64,000 bases of DNA from Amycolatopsis sp. FDAARGOS 1241 (GTDB lineage: Bacteria; Actinomycetota; Actinomycetes; Mycobacteriales; Pseudonocardiaceae): the NCBI RefSeq assembly GCF_016889705.1, contig NZ_CP069526.1:9700001-9764000 (forward strand). The letters are read 5' to 3'. Position 1 is the first letter of the stretch. Every line of letters begins with the position of its first letter. The notes under the pieces were generated by a model. That model did no database searches, had not been told where the DNA came from, and saw nothing but the letters and a program-made list of their open reading frames with translations. The position numbers and the translations under genes are program-made. This document shows, one piece after another, positions 32,111 through 40,120 of the stretch.

Positions 32111-34621
32111 ATGCGGCACGGCAGGACCCGGCCCTTGTGGGCCGGTGCGCGGGTGCTGGCCAAGCTGGGCATCCGGGGCAAGCTGAACCTGCTGCTCGTG
32201 CCGCCCCTCGCCGCCGTGCTGCTCGTGTCCGTGCCGTTCGTGCTCAAGCAGGCCGAGAGCGCCTCGGGCGCGGGCGACACCGCGCAGGCCGCGCGCAACA
32301 CGCAGGCCGTCGGCGGGCTGATCTCCCAGGTGCAGCGCGAAGGCCTGCTCGCCGCGGCCTTCGTCGCGGCACCGGCCTCGTCCGACGCCGATCTGATCCG
32401 CCAGCAGCACGCGGTCGACGCGACCGCCGACCAGGTGCGCGCCCAGCTCGGCCCGGCCGCGCCCGACGAGCTGACGACGGTGCTCGCGCGCGTCGCCTCG
32501 CTGCGCGACGAGCGGCAGAACACCTTGCACCGCAGCATTTCCGCCGAACGCGTCGCGCGCACGTACGACACGGTGGTGAGCTCCGTGATCGACGCGCTGC
32601 GGCTCGTGCCGCGCAGCACCGACGACGCCGAGGGCGTCCGCCAGCTCACCGCGCTCGAAGCCCTGCTGCGCGCCGACGAGGAGGAGTCACTGCGGGTCAC
32701 GGCGCTGGTCGTGGCTGCCCAGTCGCAACCGGCCGGACAGAGCCTCCTGGACGAAACCACCCAGCGCGCCCAGGTCCACACGGACCGCTTCACGCGGCTG
32801 GCCGAGGACGACCAGGCCGCGCTCGTCGTCAACGTCGACTCCGGCGCCGCCGCGCACCGCGTCGACCAGCTCGCCACGCAGCTGCCCGGGCCGGACCAGG
32901 CCGACGCGTACGTGTGGGACGTGCTGGCGGCCGGGCAGCAGCAGGCCGACGAACGCCGCGCCGTCCAGGACCGGGTGACCGGCGAGATCACCGACGCCGC
33001 CGGCGCCCGGGCGGCCGCGGGAGCCCGGCTGGCCTGGCTGGTGGGTGCCGGCGCGGCCGTCCTCTTCGGACTCGTCGCGTTCCTCGCCATCGCCGTCAGC
33101 CGCTCGATCGCCGACCCGCTGCGCCGCCTGACGTCCGCGGCCACGTCGGTCGCCGACCTCGCCGACGCCGAGCTCGTGCGCGTCGGCGACACCGAAGCCG
33201 TCGACGACCACACGCCGCGCCTCGCGACCATCGACGTCGCGTCCGACGACGAGCTCGGCGCGCTCGCCACCGCGTTCAACCGGGTCCAGACCACTGCGGC
33301 CGCGTTGGTCGAACGCCAGACGCTGACGCGGCGCAACACGAGCCTGATGTTCGCGAACGTCGCGAAGCGCACGCAGAACCTCGTCGGCCGCCAGCTCGCG
33401 CTCGTCGACGAACTCGAGCGCCACGAGCGGGACGAGCGCGCGCTCGCCGGCCTGTTCCGGCTGGACCACCTGTCCGCGCGGCTGCGCCGCACGGCCGACA
33501 ACCTCCTCGTCGTCTCCGGCATCCGCGACGACAACCCGATCGGTGGCCCGATCCACCTGACCACGGCGGTGCGCGCGGCGCTGGCGGAGATCGAGGACTT
33601 CCCGCGCGTGCAGCTGGGCGAGATCCCCGACGTGCAGCTCGCTTCGTCGCTGGGCGCCGACCTCGTGCGGCTGTTCGCCGAGCTGCTGGAGAACGCGACG
33701 TCGTTTTCCCCGCCGACCACGACCGTCGAGGTCGAGACGAGCTTCCTCGACGACGGCGACCTCGTGGTGAGCATCGTCGACCACGGCATCGGCATGGCCG
33801 CGGAAACCCTCGAGCACGAGAACCGGCGCCTGGTCGAGCGCGAACGCCTGGAGCTGGCGCCGACGAGCGTGCTCGGCCTGTTCGTCGCCGGCCGGCTCGC
33901 CCGGCGGCACTCGCTGAGCGTCGAGCTGATCACGACGGAGGACACCGGCGGTGTCACCGCGCGGGTCACGGTGCCGCGGGAGTTCTTCAGCCGCACGGCC
34001 GCGCCGGCGGCGCCGGCGCCGGTCGAGACCGCGCCCGCCGCGGAGGCCGCGGGCCTGTTCGACGCCGCGCCGCAGCCGGAGCCCCTCCCGGCGCCCGCGA
34101 TCGCCGCTCTGGCCGTGCCGGCGGCGGGCGAGTTCACGTGGTTCCGCGACCCGAAGCCCGAACCGGAGTGGCCGGCCGCGGAACCGGCGGAGCAGGCGGA
34201 ACCGGCGGAACGGACCAAGCCGGCCAAGCCGGGGGAGTCGTTCAGCGGCAGCCTCGACGGTGACGACCTGGCCACCGAGCTGTTCGCCGATCCGCCGCAG
34301 GCCGTGCCGGAGCAGCAGACGGTGGAGTCGGTCGTCGCCCGCGCCAAGGCGCTGGCCGAGCGGCTGGTCCGGGACAATCCGGGCACCGCGACGCAGCAGT
34401 TCGCGCCCGTCCGCCGCGTTCCCGGCGCCCAGCTGGCGCCCGGACTGCGCGCCCAGCAGACGATCCGCATGCCGGTTCGCGCACTCACCCGGCGCGGTTT
34501 GCGTGATCCGGCCGCGGAACGGGCAGTCTTCGATTCGTACTCCGACGGCGTGGCCAAAGCGGACGCGATCGCCGGTGCCGGTGTCGCCTGTGTCGACCAA
34601 GGAGGAGAGAACTCAGCATGA
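32111..34621 (+). CDS. Conservon sensor protein CvnA (histidine kinase-like, nitrate-sensing-type domain)
   Basis: This 836-residue protein matches conservon CvnA proteins. ATG 32111 was chosen because GGAAGG lies eight bases upstream. A membrane helix (LNLLLVPPLAAVLLVSVPFV) precedes an extracytoplasmic helical domain of about 270 residues resembling the NIT sensing domain (VQREGLLAAAFVAAP). A second helix (LVGAGAAVLFGLVAFLAIAV), HAMP and a helical dimer region without a normal HisKA His box follow (RRNTSLMFANVAKRTQNLVG). The ATPase part has LLENATSFSPP and DHGIGM. The Pro/Ala/Glu-rich tail of about 220 residues is variable. In streptomycetes CvnA senses at the membrane and works with CvnB, CvnC and the GTPase CvnD. 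Confidence 0.88.
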   Translation: MRHGRTRPLWAGARVLAKLGIRGKLNLLLVPPLAAVLLVSVPFVLKQAESASGAGDTAQAARNTQAVGGLISQVQREGLLAAAFVAAPASSDADLIRQQHAVDATADQVRAQLGPAAPDELTTVLARVASLRDERQNTLHRSISAERVARTYDTVVSSVIDALRLVPRSTDDAEGVRQLTALEALLRADEEESLRVTALVVAAQSQPAGQSLLDETTQRAQVHTDRFTRLAEDDQAALVVNVDSGAAAHRVDQLATQLPGPDQADAYVWDVLAAGQQQADERRAVQDRVTGEITDAAGARAAAGARLAWLVGAGAAVLFGLVAFLAIAVSRSIADPLRRLTSAATSVADLADAELVRVGDTEAVDDHTPRLATIDVASDDELGALATAFNRVQTTAAALVERQTLTRRNTSLMFANVAKRTQNLVGRQLALVDELERHERDERALAGLFRLDHLSARLRRTADNLLVVSGIRDDNPIGGPIHLTTAVRAALAEIEDFPRVQLGEIPDVQLASSLGADLVRLFAELLENATSFSPPTTTVEVETSFLDDGDLVVSIVDHGIGMAAETLEHENRRLVERERLELAPTSVLGLFVAGRLARRHSLSVELITTEDTGGVTARVTVPREFFSRTAAPAAPAPVETAPAAEAAGLFDAAPQPEPLPAPAIAALAVPAAGEFTWFRDPKPEPEWPAAEPAEQAEPAERTKPAKPGESFSGSLDGDDLATELFADPPQAVPEQQTVESVVARAKALAERLVRDNPGTATQQFAPVRRVPGAQLAPGLRAQQTIRMPVRALTRRGLRDPAAERAVFDSYSDGVAKADAIAGAGVACVDQGGENSA

Positions 34622-35046
34622 CGGTTCCCGCAGTCAGCGCCGAGGCGCAGAACTTCAACTGGCTGGTCAACCGCTTCGCGCTCCACACCGCCGGCGCGAT
34701 CGCCGCGCTCGCGGTGTCGTCCGACGGGCTGCTGATCGCCATGTCGCAGGAGCTCGAGCGCGCCAACGCCGACCGCCTCGCCGCCATCTCCTCCGCGATG
34801 CTCGGCCTCGCCCAGGGAGTCGCCGACAGCCATCCGCTGGGCGCCCCGGACAAGGTCGTCGTCGAACTCGAGCGCGGGTACCTGCTGGTCTGCACCATCA
34901 GCATCGGCTGCTCGCTGGGCGTGCTGGCGAACAAGCAGGCCAGCCTGGGCACGATCGCGTACGAGATGGCCATGTTCGCCAACCGCGCGACCGAGGTGCT
35001 GACCCCGGGCCTCATCGAGGAACTCAAGAACGTGGTCGGCAGCTAG
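34618..35046 (+). CDS. Roadblock/LC7-domain protein (conservon CvnB)
   Basis: This 142-residue protein starts at ATG 34618, overlapping the cvnA stop as ATGA. It is a single roadblock/LC7 domain: FNWLVNRFALHTAGAIAALA, VSSDGLLIAMS, DKVVVELERGYLLVCTISIG. In conservons CvnB regulates the Ras-like GTPase CvnD. Here the cluster stops after cvnB: the next features are the SRP RNA and a spermidine synthase-like gene on the other strand, and no cvnC (DUF742) or cvnD follows. It must work with a GTPase encoded elsewhere or have another role. Confidence 0.9.
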   Translation: MTVPAVSAEAQNFNWLVNRFALHTAGAIAALAVSSDGLLIAMSQELERANADRLAAISSAMLGLAQGVADSHPLGAPDKVVVELERGYLLVCTISIGCSLGVLANKQASLGTIAYEMAMFANRATEVLTPGLIEELKNVVGS

Positions 35047-35064
35047 CGGCCGGACCCCCTCCGG

Positions 35065-35070
35065 TACACT
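35065..35070 (+). promoter_or_regulatory. -10 element of the SRP RNA gene
   Basis: TACACT lies seven bases before the G that opens the SRP RNA stem. The -35 region is not clear. Confidence 0.5.
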
Positions 35071-35077
35071 CGACGAC

Positions 35078-35163
35078 GGACCCCGCGCGGCGTCCACCCT
35101 GTGAACCTCCCCAGGGCCGGAAGGCAGCAAGGATAAGCAGGCTCTGACGGGTGCGCGGGGTCC
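35078..35163 (+). ncRNA. ffs: Signal recognition particle RNA, small bacterial type (4.5S)
   Basis: GGACCCCGCGC at the 5' end pairs with GCGCGGGGTCC at the 3' end. The apex contains the conserved domain IV core GGGCCGGAAGGCAGCAAGG with the GGAA tetraloop, and the symmetrical loop that binds Ffh. A run of T (ttcttttttc) directly after the 3' strand serves as terminator. Location near dnaX and recR matches other Actinobacteria. Confidence 0.95.
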
Positions 35164-35184
35164 CCTTCTTTTTTCGGGGCTTTT

Positions 35185-36051
35185 TCAGAAGAGTCCGAGC
35201 AGGTCTTCCGGCGGCTGCGGCACGGCGATTTCCTCGCCGTCGCGGATCGGCGCTGCCTTGCCGCGGAGCTTCTCGACGTCGGTGCCGGCCACGCAGCGGG
35301 CCGGGTAAGCCGACGAAGCCGCCCTGCGCGTCAGCACGTCCACCGGCAGCTCGACCTTCGCCGCGGCCACCACGAGGTTCCCGAACCGCCGCCCCCGCAG
35401 CACGCCCGGTTCGGCCAGCAGCACGACCTGGGGGAAGACCTCCGCCACCGTCGCCAGGAACCGCCGGACGAACGGCAGCCCCGGCCCGTCCGTCACGTTC
35501 GCCAGCAGCACGCCGGCGCCCCGCAGTACGCGGCCCACGTCGGCGATGAACTCGAGCGAAGCCAGCCCGCCCGCGAACGACGCCCGCTCGAAGGCGTCGA
35601 GCACGACCAGGTCCGCCGACGCGTCGCGTCGCGACCGCACGCCCTCGCGGCCGCCCTCGATCCGGACCTTCAGCCGCGGCACGCTGCGCAGCTCGAGCTG
35701 TTCGCGCACGAGGTCGATCAGCGGCCCGTCCGCGTCGAACACCAGCTGCCGCGAGCCGGGCCGCGTCGCGGCGACGTACCGCGCGAGCGTGCAGCCGGCA
35801 CCGCCCACGTGCAGCGCGTCGAGCGGACCGGTCGGCAGGCAGTCGACGACGTCGCCGAGCCGCCGGACGTAGTCGAACTCCAAGTTGGTCGGGTCGTCGA
35901 GGTCGACGTACGACTGCGCGACCCCGTCGACGGAGATGAGCCACGCGTTCGGCCGGTCGGCGTCGGCGAGCAGCTCGGCGGTCCCGAAGCGCACGGGATA
36001 CTGCCCGGGCTTCGGCCCGCCCTTGTCGCGGCCTCGGGCAGAACGGCTCAC
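35185..36051 (-). CDS. Spermidine synthase-like protein
   Basis: This 288-residue protein has the Rossmann core of the spermidine synthase/polyamine aminopropyltransferase family: DALHVGGAGCTLARYVAATR, RQLVFDADGPLIDLVREQL and ADLVVLDAFER. The usual GGGDG motif is replaced by GGAGC, and several polyamine-binding acidic residues are not obvious, so aminopropyl transfer is doubtful; many actinobacterial homologues are of unknown activity. GTG 36051 is chosen for the AAAGGA upstream. It stands alone on the minus strand between the SRP RNA terminator and the divergent ALF-repeat gene. Confidence 0.75.
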   Translation of the reverse strand: MSRSARGRDKGGPKPGQYPVRFGTAELLADADRPNAWLISVDGVAQSYVDLDDPTNLEFDYVRRLGDVVDCLPTGPLDALHVGGAGCTLARYVAATRPGSRQLVFDADGPLIDLVREQLELRSVPRLKVRIEGGREGVRSRRDASADLVVLDAFERASFAGGLASLEFIADVGRVLRGAGVLLANVTDGPGLPFVRRFLATVAEVFPQVVLLAEPGVLRGRRFGNLVVAAAKVELPVDVLTRRAASSAYPARCVAGTDVEKLRGKAAPIRDGEEIAVPQPPEDLLGLF

Positions 36052-36173
36052 GGGGGTCCTTTCGTCAGGAGTCCGTTCGAGCGTACTTGCGGGCCATCGG
36101 GAACGACGCGAAACGGTTGTGCCCCCCGATCGATACCTCTTCGGAAGATCCTTTACCGAATTGGGGGAACCCT

Positions 36174-37763
36174 TTGAACGGGACAAGACTGCTCGTCGCC
36201 GGGGCCGTGCTCGCGCTCGGCCTGGGCGTCGCGGTGCCGGCGAGCGCCGACGTGCTGAGCGACCGCGCCCAGGCCGTCTCGCTGTACGAAACCGGCGGCC
36301 CGGTCGTGTCGGCCGCGGCGGGCAAGGCGCTGCTCGGCACCGCCGACGAGCTGCGCGAGTTTCTGGTCACCGGCCGGCAGAATGCGCAGGACACCGACGA
36401 GCGGCTGCTGGTCGACCAGGCCGTGGCCGCGGGAGGACCGGCCGTGAAGGCGAACGGGCAGAAGGCGCTCGATGGCACGCCCGACGACATCCGTGCGTTC
36501 CTCGCCACCGGCCTGCAGAAGGCCCGCGAGATCGACGAGAACCTCCTGGTGAACCAGGCCATGTCGGCCGGCGGCCCCAGCGTGAAGCGGGCCGCGCAGA
36601 TCGCGCTCGACGGCACCCCGGCCGACGTCCACGAGTTCCTGCAGACCGGTCTCGCCCAGGCACAGGCCGACGACGACCGCGTGCGCGCCACGCAGCTCAT
36701 GTCGGCCGGCGGACCCGAAGCGCACGCCGCGGGGCAGCAGGCACTGGACGGCACGATCGAGGACGTCCGCTACTACCTGTCGATCTGGAACGGCGTCGCG
36801 GCCGCCGGCGACACCGAGCTCACGGCTGTCACGCACCAGCGTGACCTCGCGCTCCAGGCCTGGGTCCACCGGGGTAGGGCCGAGGCGCTGGCGGCGGCGG
36901 ATGCGGCGGCGAAGCTCGCCCGCGACGCCCGGCAGGCGAACGCCGCTCGGCTCGACGCCCAGCTGGCGGCGGGCCAGGCCGCCGGGCAGGCGGCGTCGGC
37001 GGCCGACGCCAAGGCCAAGGCGGACGCGCAGGCCAAGGCCGACGAAGCCGCCCGGCTGCTGGCCGAGAAGGACCGGCAGCTGGCCGAGGCCGTGGCGCCG
37101 GGCACGGATCCCGCCCTCGCGCTGACCGACGGCCGCTCGGCCGCGCTGTACCTGCTGCGCAACGGCGGGACGGCGGTCCGCACCGCTTCGCGTGCGGCGC
37201 TGAGCGGCACCGACGAGGACGTCACCGCGTTCGTCCGCGCCGGGCTGGACACCGCGCAGGAAGCCGACGACCGCGCCGCCGTCGCGGCCATCGCGAACGG
37301 TGACGGCAAGGCCGCGCTGAAGCAGGCCGCGGCCGACGCGCTGGCCGGGACCTGGGCCGACGTCAAGGAGTTCCTGCGCACCAAGCAGTACCCCGGCAAG
37401 GACACCGACGACCGCGTCACGGTCGACCAGATCTTGGCCGCCGGTGGCCCGGCCACACGCGAGGCGGCGCAGCGCGCGCTCGACGGCACGGCCGAGGACA
37501 TCCGTGAGTTCCTGGCGACCGGTCAGTATGTCGTGAAGCTGATCGACCAGCGCATCGCGGTCAACCAGGCCATCTCGGCGGGCGGGCCCGAGGTCAATGC
37601 CGTCGCACAAGGCGTGCTCGACGGGCCCGACTCCGGCCTCGCGCCGTTCCTGGCCGGCCAGCTGCCGCGAGCGAAGCAGCGGGACGCGTTCACCGCCGAT
37701 CACGTGGCGAAGGTGAACGCGCTGGTCGCGGACGCGGCGAGGATCGCGGCCGCGGTGCGCTGA
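36174..37763 (+). CDS. Secreted ALF-repeat protein
   Basis: TTG 36174 follows GGGGGAA and opens a signal peptide (MNGTRLLVAGAVLALGLGVA, then VPASA). The mature protein is built of short helical ALF-type repeats, seen as about seven copies of a pattern like GGPAVKANGQKALDGTPDDI followed by RAFLATGLQKAREID. The repeats lie at about 30-220 and 320-500, separated by a long Ala-rich coiled coil (AAADAAAKLARDARQANAAR, ADAKAKADAQAKADEAARLL). Length is 529 residues. These repeats are common in secreted actinobacterial proteins, sometimes as N-terminal stalks of toxins; here no enzymatic domain follows. Function is unknown. Confidence 0.85.
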   Translation: MNGTRLLVAGAVLALGLGVAVPASADVLSDRAQAVSLYETGGPVVSAAAGKALLGTADELREFLVTGRQNAQDTDERLLVDQAVAAGGPAVKANGQKALDGTPDDIRAFLATGLQKAREIDENLLVNQAMSAGGPSVKRAAQIALDGTPADVHEFLQTGLAQAQADDDRVRATQLMSAGGPEAHAAGQQALDGTIEDVRYYLSIWNGVAAAGDTELTAVTHQRDLALQAWVHRGRAEALAAADAAAKLARDARQANAARLDAQLAAGQAAGQAASAADAKAKADAQAKADEAARLLAEKDRQLAEAVAPGTDPALALTDGRSAALYLLRNGGTAVRTASRAALSGTDEDVTAFVRAGLDTAQEADDRAAVAAIANGDGKAALKQAAADALAGTWADVKEFLRTKQYPGKDTDDRVTVDQILAAGGPATREAAQRALDGTAEDIREFLATGQYVVKLIDQRIAVNQAISAGGPEVNAVAQGVLDGPDSGLAPFLAGQLPRAKQRDAFTADHVAKVNALVADAARIAAAVR

Positions 37764-37808
37764 CCTGGCCAGGCGAAGGTTGTCGGCCGGTGCCGGTAGT
37801 CTCGCGGG

Positions 37809-40070
37809 GTGGCTCTCGCGCTGTACCGCAAGTACCGTCCGGCGACCTTCGCCGAGGTCGTCGGCCAAGAGCATGTGACCGAACCGCTGCGGACCGCGCT
37901 CAAGGCGGGCCGCATCAATCACGCGTACCTCTTCTCCGGTCCGCGCGGCTGCGGCAAGACGTCGAGCGCGCGCATCATGGCGCGGTCGCTCAACTGCGTC
38001 GAAGGGCCCACACCGGACCCGTGCGGCAAGTGCAACTCGTGCCGCGCGCTGGCGCCCGAGGGCCCCGGCAGCGTCGACGTCACCGAACTCGACGCCGCCA
38101 GCCACGGTGGTGTCGACGACGCCCGCGAGCTGCGGGACAAGGCGTTCTACGCGCCCGCCGAATCGCGCTACCGCGTGTTCATCATCGACGAGGCGCACAT
38201 GGTCACCACGCAGGGCTTCAACGCTCTGCTGAAGATCGTGGAGGAGCCGCCCGAACACCTGATCTTCATCTTCGCGACGACCGAGCCGGACAAGGTGCTC
38301 ACCACCATCCGCTCGCGCACGCACCACTACCCGTTCCGCCTCATCCCGCCGAGTTCGATGCGGGAGCTGCTGGAGCGCAACGTCGCGGCCGAGGGCGCCC
38401 AGGTCGAACCCGCCGTGTACCCGCTGGTGATCCGTGCGGGCGGGGGGTCCGCCCGCGACACGCAGTCGGTGCTCGACCAGCTGCTGGCGGGCGCGGGGCC
38501 GGAGGGCGTCACGTACCAGCGGGCGGTGTCGCTGCTGGGCGTCACCGACGTCGCGCTGATCGACGACATGGTCGACGCGCTGTCGGCCGAGGACTCCGCC
38601 ACGGTGTTCAGCACGGTCGAAAAGCTCGCCGAAGCGGGCCACGACCCGCGCCGGTTCGCGACGGACCTGCTCGACCGGCTGCGCGACCTGGTCCTGATGC
38701 GGTCGGTGCCCGAAGCCGGCGAACGCGGCCTGGTGTCCGCGCCCGCCGAGGAACTGGCGCGCATGGCGGCGCAGGCCGAGCGCATCGGGCTGGCCACGCT
38801 GTCCCGCTACGCGGATATCGTCCACAACGGACTCCTGGAGATGCGCGGCGCCACCTCGCCCCGGCTCGTGCTCGAGCTGCTGTGCGCGCGGATGCTGCTG
38901 CCGTCGGTCACCGAGGCCGAAAAGGCTTTGCTGGCGAGGATCGAACGCCTCGAACGCCGCTCCGTGGTCGCCGGCGGCGGGGGTGAGGCGGGGGTCGAGC
39001 CGCCGGTGCGCCCCACCGGGGAGCGGGAGTTCCAGCGTCCTTCACAGCGGGCTGCCGCTGCGGAACCGGCAGCTGCCGCTTCGCCGGCCCAGGCGCCGGC
39101 TGCCGCGCCGCCGCAGGCTCCGGCTGGTCGAGCTCAGGCGAGTGCCGCCGCGCCGCCGGCGAGCGAGGCTGCTGCCCCGGCTGCCGGCCAGGCTCCGGCT
39201 GCGGGTCAGTCCGCGCCGGCTGGCGGCCAGGGTCCGACTCCGGCTGCGGGCTGGTCCGCCCCGGCTGCCGGTAGGGCTCCGGCTTCGGGCCAGTCCGCAC
39301 CAGCGGCCCAGACTTCGGCCCCGCCCGCTGCCGCACCCGCACGACCGGCCGACGATGGCTGGGGCACTGCGCGAACCCCGGGCGGTGGCGAGCCTTCCGG
39401 TGGTGCGGCCCAGCCCACGCCGTCCGCGGAACCGGCCGCCGCGTCGGGTCCGGCCGGTGGCCTCGACGCGGCCGCGATCCGCAACGTCTGGCCCCAGCTG
39501 CTCACCGCGTTGCGCAAGTTCACCGGCGGCCGCAGCCTCGAAGCCATGCTCACACAGGCGACGGTCGCCGAGGTCGACGGCTCGCACGTGACGCTCACGC
39601 ACAAGTCCGAGCCACTCGCCCGGCGCCTGTCCGATCAGGACAACGCCCGCAAGATCGCCGGTGCCCTCACCGACGTCCTCGGTGGCGAGTGGCAGGTCCG
39701 CTGCGTCCACGGCACTGCGCCGGCCGCGTCCCCGGCCCGCTCGGCTCCGCAGCGCCAGCAGGCCGCGCCCGCGCCGGAACGCTCCTTCACCCGCCCGTCG
39801 GCGGCCCCGGCCCAGCAGCCTCCCCCCGCGGCCCCGCAGCCGGCCGCCCCGGAGCCCCCGCGCGCCCCGGAGCCGCCTGCGCGCCCCAAGGTCACCACCA
39901 CCGAGCCGGACATCCCGCTCCCGCCGGAACCCACCGACGAGGACGACGACATCTACTCGGAGGACTCGAGCCCGGTCCCGCCGCCCCCGCCACCCGCCCC
40001 GGAGGACGACCCGGACGAGATCGCCCGCAAGCTCATCGCCGACCACCTGGGCGCCCGCCCGCTGGACTGA
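37809..40070 (+). CDS. dnaX: DNA polymerase III subunits gamma and tau
   Basis: This 753-residue clamp-loader ATPase begins MALALYRKYRPATFAEVVGQ at GTG 37809. Walker A is GPRGCGKT (44-51), the zinc module uses Cys63, Cys72, Cys75 and Cys78, Walker B ends DEAH (127-130), and the sensor-1 region is FIFATTEPDKVLTTIRSRTH. A long Pro/Ala/Gln-rich linker (about 400-550) joins the C-terminal tau domain (AIRNVWPQLLTALRKFTGGR). No A-rich slippery site was seen, so a short gamma form by frameshifting is not indicated. In many Actinobacteria ybaB and recR follow directly; here a 1.7-kb repeat array and an amidase intervene. Confidence 0.97.
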   Translation: MALALYRKYRPATFAEVVGQEHVTEPLRTALKAGRINHAYLFSGPRGCGKTSSARIMARSLNCVEGPTPDPCGKCNSCRALAPEGPGSVDVTELDAASHGGVDDARELRDKAFYAPAESRYRVFIIDEAHMVTTQGFNALLKIVEEPPEHLIFIFATTEPDKVLTTIRSRTHHYPFRLIPPSSMRELLERNVAAEGAQVEPAVYPLVIRAGGGSARDTQSVLDQLLAGAGPEGVTYQRAVSLLGVTDVALIDDMVDALSAEDSATVFSTVEKLAEAGHDPRRFATDLLDRLRDLVLMRSVPEAGERGLVSAPAEELARMAAQAERIGLATLSRYADIVHNGLLEMRGATSPRLVLELLCARMLLPSVTEAEKALLARIERLERRSVVAGGGGEAGVEPPVRPTGEREFQRPSQRAAAAEPAAAASPAQAPAAAPPQAPAGRAQASAAAPPASEAAAPAAGQAPAAGQSAPAGGQGPTPAAGWSAPAAGRAPASGQSAPAAQTSAPPAAAPARPADDGWGTARTPGGGEPSGGAAQPTPSAEPAAASGPAGGLDAAAIRNVWPQLLTALRKFTGGRSLEAMLTQATVAEVDGSHVTLTHKSEPLARRLSDQDNARKIAGALTDVLGGEWQVRCVHGTAPAASPARSAPQRQQAAPAPERSFTRPSAAPAQQPPPAAPQPAAPEPPRAPEPPARPKVTTTEPDIPLPPEPTDEDDDIYSEDSSPVPPPPPPAPEDDPDEIARKLIADHLGARPLD

Positions 40071-40120
40071 GCCCGCGCCGCCGCTCGCCCCTGAGAGCCC
40101 GGCCGCGCGCCGGTCCCACA

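Noticed and set aside
37809..40070. Programmed frameshifting in dnaX to make a short gamma subunit.
   Set aside because: No A-rich slippery heptamer or fitting downstream stem was seen in the linker region.
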